The translations under genes and the position numbers were made by a program. Shown here piece after piece: positions 57,328 to 64,000 of a DNA stretch of 64,000 nt. The notes under the pieces were generated by a model that was not told the DNA's origin, did no database searches, and was given only the letters and a program-made list of their open reading frames with translations. Within the stretch, counting starts at the first letter, position 1, and every line of letters starts with the position of its first letter. This DNA is from Zygnema cylindricum (Eukaryota; Streptophyta; Zygnematophyceae; Zygnematales; Zygnemataceae). The stretch lies in NCBI GenBank assembly GCA_037447655.1, contig JBBHKE010000855.1, forward strand, positions 62,001-126,000, written 5' to 3'.

Positions 57328-58364
57328 CTCCATAAGTCCTTAGAGTGGACAGCTTCCAAGAAGCCTCTAGGATAACCCTGACCCCTTTGTGTTTCAGCAA
57401 AAACAACTATAACCCTGGTAGACAATAACTCTGACCAACTTCTTTCCTGTGAAGGCAAGACTCCCCTGAGTGGATACCAAAAAGAATCTCTGAATTTGCT
57501 CCCCTGAGCAGTAAGTTATGGAGGGTCAAAGTTGACCTTTTGTACAGAAGCTCTCTGGGAGAGAGGGTCCTATCTTCTAATTTTCTAAGTCCTATTCTCT
57601 CACAGACTCTATCTACAGATGTACGGAGCGAATCAGATTTTAGTTCCGTACACAAAAGTACAGCTGCCGGTGTACTTTCTGTACGAACACTGTACGATAT
57701 AGCCTAAATGTCGACACATGTCATATCTGGATTCGGTTAAGTAATCTCCGGAGATACCACGATCCAATGTTACTTCGCCACATGTCATCCAATGTGGCGA
57801 TGACCACAAACCGCCGAAATCCACTCCGCGATCTCGGCGTTAATTCTGGCCGTCCGATTAAATTCACATTAAATCTTAGCCGTAATAAATACATGCGCGG
57901 TATTCATTTCGTTCAAGAAATAAATGCGCGGTATTCGTTTTTTATTCGTACTGTAATCCGTAATTTTACATTACTGGATCTATGTCTCCCGTAAAACAGT
58001 TCTAGTTAAATGAACCACCCTACGTATAAATGTTTAAATAATTATCAAACCATATAGTACGTAAAACTACTTCTAGACTTAACGGCTAAGGCTAACCGCT
58101 ACTGGCTGTCTGCCGGCCGGTAGGTACCAGGATCAAATCCTGTGGCCGGCACATATCTTTTAGTAAATAAACCCCTAACTAATATATATTTTCCCGTAAC
58201 CTCTGGATAGCCTAGGTAGCCATGGCTCTAGCTCCCTCTCCAATTTCTCAGTGACTGCGACAAGTTTGAGAGTTGGAGAGAGAAGTTAGAGGTAGATTGC
58301 CTCGGCTTCTTTCTTATTTCTATTCAGACCTAGAAAATACTTTAAAAGACCATTAATTTGTACA
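57314..58364 (-). repeat. LTR g: outer 5' LTR of block D
   Basis: 1051 bp, TGTACAAATTAATGG to AGTTTCA on the minus strand, followed by the right ACCTT duplication. Confidence 0.88.
58082..58153 (+). other. tRNA-like module in LTR g, antisense
   Basis: ACGGCTAAGGCTAACCGC, then B-box-like GGATCAAATCC (58130-58140), within a T-arm CAGG/CCTG with a 7-base loop. Absent from LTR e. Confidence 0.55.
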
Positions 58365-60009
58365 ACCTTGGGCACAGCCACTACAATCATCCACCATTTC
58401 ATTATCACTGAACTGAATGCCTTCTACTAACCAAGCTTCTTCATTTCCCTCAACCTATGAAAGCGCATATGCCCCAACCACTTATGCCAAATCATCAACT
58501 TAGGAACACCAACATAATAAGCATTCTTCTTTTCATTACTCAGGTTAAGCCTAAACATTCCTTGGCTACCCTTATCTGTCGTGAAGTAAACTTCATCCCC
58601 ATACTTAGCTGTAAAGACTCCCTTTCTAGTGAAGGTATCAAACTCTTTGTCATCTAACACAGACGTAGAGACAAGATTTTTACTCAACTGAGGAATGTAG
58701 AGTACATCTGAGAATGTAAGTATAGAAGTCTTACCCTCCACCCAAACTTTCAAATATATTGATCCCACTAGATCTGTAGTAAACACTCTCCCATACCCAT
58801 ACTCTATCTCTACAGTAGGGATCTTTCCTAGCTTAGTGAAGAGTTGCTTATCACGACACATATGTATGGATGCACCTGAGTCGATGATCTATCCTTCCTC
58901 TGAACCTTTCCGAATTGCTCAAAGGGTACACTTCTGTCTCCGAGGGATCTCCTTCTCCTCCAGACTCTCGTCAAGAAGAAGCTCCCCATCCTCCTCAGAG
59001 GACTCATCCTTGGTTTCTCTTGTCACTTTTGTAACCACAAGTGGCTTTTTCTTTCCTCCGGAAGAACGCCCTCCACGATTCTCTTGGAGCCTCAACTCCG
59101 ATTGCTTGACACAATCTGCGATGAAGTGTCCCGGCTTTTTGCAATAATTGCAAAGACCCTTTTGTGGCCTTGGTCCTCCAGAATAATCTCTTTCCCCTTT
59201 GTACAATTTTTTTGAGTCCTTCCCCCATCGATCTCCTCCTGCTGCTAGAGCTTGAATGCTCTTTCCTCCTCTTCTAATCTCTATTGTGTTTTCCTACACA
59301 AGTATCATCTTGACCACTATGTTCCATTTCCATGAACTATCAGGCATTTCTTGTACGCGGTACACTATGTTCTCAAACTCATCTGGTAACTACATGATAA
59401 AGGTGTTAACTTTCATTTTCATTGACCTGTCCATCCGGCACTCTCTATCTCCATATACAAACAAGAAAGATCATTACAGTAATCTAACATCTTTCCCCCT
59501 TTGTAAGTATAATTTCCCAACTTTTGCTCTGCCAACTAGAGCTCCGAAATCGTACCAGCTCTATAGATCTCTATCAAACTCACCCACAACTCCTCGGCCT
59601 TATAAACGTGAAGATGAGTTGTTGCCAAAGCTTGAATGAGGTGTCTCAGAATGAAGTTCTTGGCACCCATGTTGGTGTCTACCCACATTTGAGTGTCGGT
59701 CTCCACAGTCTTCACAATCGTCGCTTCGGGTGTAGTGGGAATAGGAGCAATAGGAGTAAGATGTGTCTCTTTTTCTTTCCTTTTTTTGGACACACTGTTG
59801 TCCCCATCATCTACCTTCTCTACAGCAGCAGATGTTGCTACAGAAAATCTTATTCCACCAAACCTTGGTGGGGTTCCTTGAGGTGGACGTTTCACTTGTC
59901 CACTAACAATACCCCAGTATCGTTTTTCACACAAAGCCCCTATCATCATGGCTTCCCAATAGATAAACCCTGATCCATTGAAGATGGGTACCCTAGAGGG
60001 TGGGCCCAT
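58365..60009 (-). pseudogene. Copia E: gag and protease fragment
   Basis: The frame opens at 60009 with the ATG inside the primer site (MGPPSRVPIFNGSGFIYW); the LTR-side frame just upstream is closed by TAA. Gag continues with stops and a shift near 59535, then zinc knuckle CNYCKKPGHFIADC (about 59140), a stop just before the protease motif (DSGASIHMC, about 58870), and the protease and GAG-pre-integrase start to 58365. It resumes at 47805 after block D. Confidence 0.82.
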
Positions 60010-60013
60010 AACT
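59999..60013 (-). other. Copia E primer-binding site, anticodon stem-loop type
   Basis: Minus strand AGTTATGGGCCCACC, 14 of 15 to the C/D site, directly inside LTR h. Confidence 0.7.
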
Positions 60014-61021
60014 TACAATTCTGTGTCCTCCATTGGACTACAGAATTCAGGAACCTCTAGATAGTTTTTAACTAACCCACTTTCAATGGCAACCATTGCT
60101 GCCCAAGCAAACAAGTTGACAATCTTACTACACCCATGTGCAGCCTTGACTCCCCTGAGTCCATAGGAAAAAGAATCTTTGAAAACGCCCAACCAGGCGA
60201 TTAGTTATAGGGTGGCAAAGACGCCAATATATACAAACTCTCAAAGAGAGAGAAGACCATCTACCAGATTTTTTCTAAGTCCTAGCTCCCTCTCACAACC
60301 CCTATCTACTGATTGTACGAACCAATCAGAACACTGTACAATACAAGAAAGTACTACTGCTGATGTACTTTTTGTACGACCTTTGTACAACAAGGCCATT
60401 AAGCGGACGCGTGTCCACTTTTCACTCGTTCGTACGTTTCTCGGAATTCCCGCGACCGAATGTTATCTCTCCACATGGCGCCAATTCATGCCATGTCACA
60501 AAATGCCAAAGTGACCATTCCGGAGTCTCGGCGATGATGTGCGCCGTTGGATAGAATTTAGTATTTGATCTCAACCGTCGAAACAAATGTCTCATTCATT
60601 TGATTCGTGCGCAATCATATCCGTACTGTATTTAACTCGTCCTATGTATCTATGTTTGTATTTCCGTTAATCGAAATAGCTATCGTAACATTGTTTAAAT
60701 ATCTATCAAACCTTATTTACTCTAGCGAACTTCTACGACAGACTGGTTAGAGCGAGCGGCTACGCTATGCTCTACCGGTCGGAGGTTCGAGTCCTCCCCG
60801 ACTCAACCTTTTGTTGAGAGTGACTTAGGTCACTCTTGTACTGTACAGGTGGAGCCGAGGCAGCCATGGCTCCACTACTCTCTCTCTCTCATTCAGTGAC
60901 TACAACAAGTATGGGGGATGGAGAGAGATAGGTGGAGGCTGACTGCTTTCGCTCTCTTTTCTATTCATATGTTTAGACCTAGAAAATACTTATATTAAAT
61001 CCATTTTAGTGATTTTCAGCA
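60014..61021 (-). repeat. LTR h: 5' LTR of Copia E
   Basis: 1008 bp, TGCTGAAAATC to GAATTGTA on the minus strand, partner of LTR c. It contains a CT tract at about 60880 and a tRNA-like module. Confidence 0.88.
60741..60806 (+). other. tRNA-like module in LTR h, antisense
   Basis: A-box-like TGGTTAGAGC (60744-60753), perfect B-box GGTTCGAGTCC (60784-60794) and a perfect 5-bp T-stem GGAGG/CCTCC with loop TTCGAGT. Same module as in LTR c with about ten base differences. Confidence 0.6.
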
Positions 61022-64000
61022 CTAACTCGGGGGGGTGTAGCGTTTGTTTTGCGCTTACTGCAAAACAAAAGGACATTACGTTGAAGAATGTCAAAAGTTG
61101 GCGAGGCGGAAAGCAGCCGAGGCTTTCAATCCCCCTAAAAATGGAGGGAATGCCAACGTTGCCTATGCCACCCCACCAGTTTTTCCCACCCCCCCACTCC
61201 CTCCACACCCTTCTTTCCCTCCTAATTTTTGTTATCCTCACCATTATTCCCCTTCTCCATCCCTCCCACAATCTTCTAACGCCGCAGCGTACAATGCCTC
61301 TACAAACTCCGTTTACCTCCGTTGGTCAACCGCTTTCTCCCCACATTTTCCCTCTAATTATCCCACCCCAGTAGCTCCCCTTTTCGTCATCCCTCCCTCA
61401 CCAGAATTTAGATATGGCAATGTTGCCCATCATATCCCAAATTCTGTCACTCCGGATACTCAATTTCTATAAAGATACGCTTTTCTATCTCAAACCTTGA
61501 CGATTGGCTAATAGATAGTGGTGCTAGTCACCACCTTTCACCACGATCTGATTGGTTCACTCACCTTTCTCCTCTATCATCTCCTATGCAGATTCGTTTA
61601 GGAGACGACTACATTTTGTTGGCTACTTATTTTGGCGACGTAAACCTCTTTAATGTGTCTATTCACATTCGAAACGTACTCTATGTTTCTGGTCTAGCTA
61701 GGAATTTATTTTTTGTCAAAGTCGCCACTTCTGACGGCTTAAAAGTTTAATTTAATAATGATAAAGTAACGTTTTTTGATAGAAAAGACAATAGTACTAT
61801 AGGTTTTGGCGTACCACGAGATTCTATGTACGTTATACAATCTTATACTACACCTAAAATATTTGCTTTTAAGTGCTACATCGAAAGTTTTCCACTTTGG
61901 CATTTAAGATATGGTCATTTAAATAGCGAAAGTTTGCGTACTTTGCCAAATCTTGTAACTGGACTAAATTCATTCTCTAACAAATCTCTGGATTTTTGTC
62001 ACGGTTGCGTGCAAGGAAAAATGCCGCGTCACTCAATTCCCACTAGCACTAGCGTCATCACTGAACCACTTGCACTTGTACACACGAACGTGTGTGGTCC
62101 CATACGCACTCGTAGCTGCAGTGGATCCCTGTATTTTGTCACTTTTATTGACCACGCCACTCGTTTTTCACACGTTTATCCAATTTGTCATAAATCTGAA
62201 GCTTTTGCTCGATTTGAGGAGTTTAAGGCGTTGACATAAAATTTTCACAACTAACGTCTCAAGGTCTTGCGCAATGACAACATTGGCGAATTTTTGTCCA
62301 ACCAATTTTTTGAATTTCTCATTCAACATGGAATCTCGCGTCATATAACGGCGCCTCGGACGCCACAACAAAACAACATTGCAGAAAGGTACAATCGAAC
62401 ATTACATAACATGTCACGCTCCATGCTGTACTTGCAAATTTGCCTTATGAATTTTGGGGAGAGGTTGTCGTTTGCGCAAATTACTTACGCAATCTTTGTC
62501 CCACTAACGCTTTACCAAAATCTAGTCCAATGGAAGCATGGTCCTCCGTCAAACCAGATATATGCCACTTTGTAATCTTTGGTTGTGAAGCGTGGTATAA
62601 AGACCTCCTCCATTCAGACGCACAATTGGGCGCTCGTGCATTTTGTGGCATTTTCGTTGGGTACGCTCCAAATTCCAAAGCGTACCGCATTTGGAGTCCT
62701 TCTCAGCATCTCGTCATCACCACCAGAGAAGTAACTTTCAACAAAACGCCACTTTTCTAAACCTTGTCTCGTATACCATTCCCTTCACCTCTTCCCCTAT
62801 TATCCGAATTTCCTTCCCTCACCCATTTGACCCTCTTCCCACAAACCTTCCCCGTCAATCTTTTCAACCATATGAATTCACCTACCTTACACCTCCCCAC
62901 CCCTCTCCTCTTAATCCTCCCATATTTTTTCACTCATCATCTTCAAGTCACCCTCCTCCATCTTGTCCTACCCCCCTTGTTTTCCCAACTGCTCCCATCA
63001 CTCCTGCCAGCCACTTAGCTGCCCTTCCTCTTCATCCTATCACAAAATTTGAAGATAATTCCTCCTCTCCCCCTCTTTCCCAAGATGATCCTCTTTTTGA
63101 CAATCTTTCTCCCACAATATTTTCACACTCACCTTTTTTCTGGGGCCTTTTGGTCCTCTTGAGCCTTCACTTCCCGAGCTTGAGCCTTCCTCGCTTCTTG
63201 ACCCTTCTCTTTTACCTCGCCAAAACCCAACACGCTCTAGAGTTCCCCCCTCTTGGCTTATTAGTTCCATAGGCCATGCCTCACTAGCTTAAGATTACTC
63301 GGCTGGGGCCTCTGCCTCTTTTATTTCAGCCCCTCTCTCACTCAAAGCTGCCCTAAAACGTCCTGATGCCTCCCTTTGGAAAATCGTCGCTGATGGTGAA
63401 TTCAATGCCTTACTTTCCAACAAAACATGGAATCTTGTTCCCCCTCCCTCGGAAGAAAGGCAATCGGTTCGAAATGGGTTTTCCGTGTAAAACAAAAAGC
63501 GGATGGATCCGTGGACAAATACAAAGCTCGCTTGGTGGCGAAGGGCTTTTTCCAAATCAAAGGTATAGATTTCATTGAAAACTTTGCTTCTGTTGCCCGG
63601 TTGACATCTATCCGCACTTTACATGCTTTAGCTGCAGAACATGATTTCCATGTTCATCATATGGATGTTAAGAATGCCTTCTTAAATGGGATCTTTTCTG
63701 AGGACATTTACATGCATCAGCCTGAAGGCTATATTTCCCCTGGATCTAAACATTTCGTTTGCCATCTCATTAAAAAAATCAATGGATTAAAGCAACCCCC
63801 CCGTGTATGGAACCATACCATAAATGCCATTATGCGGAAAAAGGATTTACCCGAATTGATGCCGATTTTAGCATTTACTCTCGTGGCTCTGGCACCTCCT
63901 TGATCATTGTTGCCATCTTTGTCGACGATCTCCTTCTTGTTGGTCCTTCCCTCTCTAAAATCTCCACTATCAAATCTCTCCTTCAGACCCATTTCGACAA
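61022..64000 (+). pseudogene. Copia F: gag end, protease, integrase and RT, runs off the window
   Basis: It continues the gag cut at 37799. Zinc knuckle CAYCKTKGHYVEEC (about 61047-61090); a Pro-rich gag end; protease DDWLIDSGASHHLSP (about 61500); a stop at 61748; GAG-pre-integrase LWHLRYGHLN and CHGCVQGK; integrase with VTFIDHATRFSH, then a stop at 62236, LRNDNIGEF (catalytic SDNG-type box altered to NDN) and QQNNIAERYNRT; a Pro/Ser-rich linker with stops; RT from GSKWVFRVKQKADGSVDKYK through MDVKNAFLNG, to FVDDLLLVG at 63920, where the window ends soon after. Several stops make it a pseudogene. It belongs to a different Copia lineage from B, C, D and E. Confidence 0.85.

Larger units (their letters stand above)
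47806..58364 (-). mobile_element. Block D: tandem Copia, three LTRs and two internal regions
   Basis: The order is LTR e (47806-48797), internal A (48798-51915), LTR f (51916-52969), internal B (52970-57313), LTR g (57314-58364), all in the same orientation. The whole block is flanked by ACCTT (47801-47805 and 58365-58369), so it behaves as one insertion into E at the integrase zinc-binding region. Internal A lacks gag, the primer site and half the protease. Tandem structures with a shared LTR arise by unequal recombination or abnormal integration. Confidence 0.85.
37800..61021 (-). mobile_element. Copia retrotransposon E, 23.2 kb including nested insertions
   Basis: LTR c (37800-38820) and LTR h (60014-61021) bound the element, flanked by a perfect 5-bp duplication CTAAC (37795-37799 and 61022-61026). 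E's own internal sequence is scattered in four pieces (38821-40313, 41409-42253, 47525-47805, 58365-60013), separated by insertions G, E6 and D. Net of these, E is about 6.3 kb, normal for a Copia with 1-kb LTRs. Confidence 0.88.

Overview
The window looks like nuclear DNA of a streptophyte plant, most probably a land plant. Three spliced, plant-type genes lie in the left 27 kb: a UVR-motif protein (partial, about 0.3-1.0 kb), a complete five-exon clade A protein phosphatase 2C (7.4-11.7 kb) that keeps the tryptophan used in ABA co-receptor function, and a VIN3-like (VEL) PHD-finger gene (22.1-26.0 kb) whose 3' half is not found. Nothing prokaryotic or organellar is seen. The species cannot be named from the sequence alone.

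Between these genes sit small DNA transposons, several with readable target site duplications (TSDs): a mariner-like MITE family with TA targets (four copies), a hAT element of 1.2 kb with an 8-bp TSD and related chimeric remnants, a short hAT-like MITE with an 8-bp TSD, and a Harbinger-like element with a TTA TSD. A complete 3.0-kb gag-only LTR retrotransposon (18602-21604, TSD GTAGG) lies between the PP2C and VEL genes.

From 27.2 kb to the right edge the sequence is almost entirely nested Copia-type (Ty1) retrotransposons. A + strand Copia (F) has its gag split at 37799/61022 by a minus-strand Copia (E, 37800-61021, TSD CTAAC). E is itself interrupted by a 10.6-kb tandem Copia block sharing LTRs (D, 47806-58364, TSD ACCTT), by a gag-only element (E6, 42254-47524) that carries a solo LTR of yet another Copia (43196-44262, TSD GTACA), and by a remnant (G, about 40314-41403). 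Left of F are a + strand Copia (B), a minus Copia (C) lying against B's gag, and a tandem miniature LTR element (TRIM). Most of the polyproteins carry stops and frameshifts.

The most unusual signal is in the LTRs. Seven of the eight roughly 1-kb LTRs of the C/D, B/E and solo-LTR families contain a tRNA-like module with a Pol III B-box, always antisense to the element and always about 180-300 nt from the LTR 5' end. In the eighth LTR exactly this module (75 bp) is missing. The TRIM LTR carries a nearly complete tRNA cloverleaf in sense orientation. The primer-binding site of these Copia elements is complementary to the anticodon stem-loop of initiator tRNA-Met (half-tRNA priming) and contains an in-frame ATG that may be the Gag start. 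Another feature is a pair of decayed copies of PP2C exon 3 inside PP2C intron 2.

All identifications come from reading the sequence; no database search was run.
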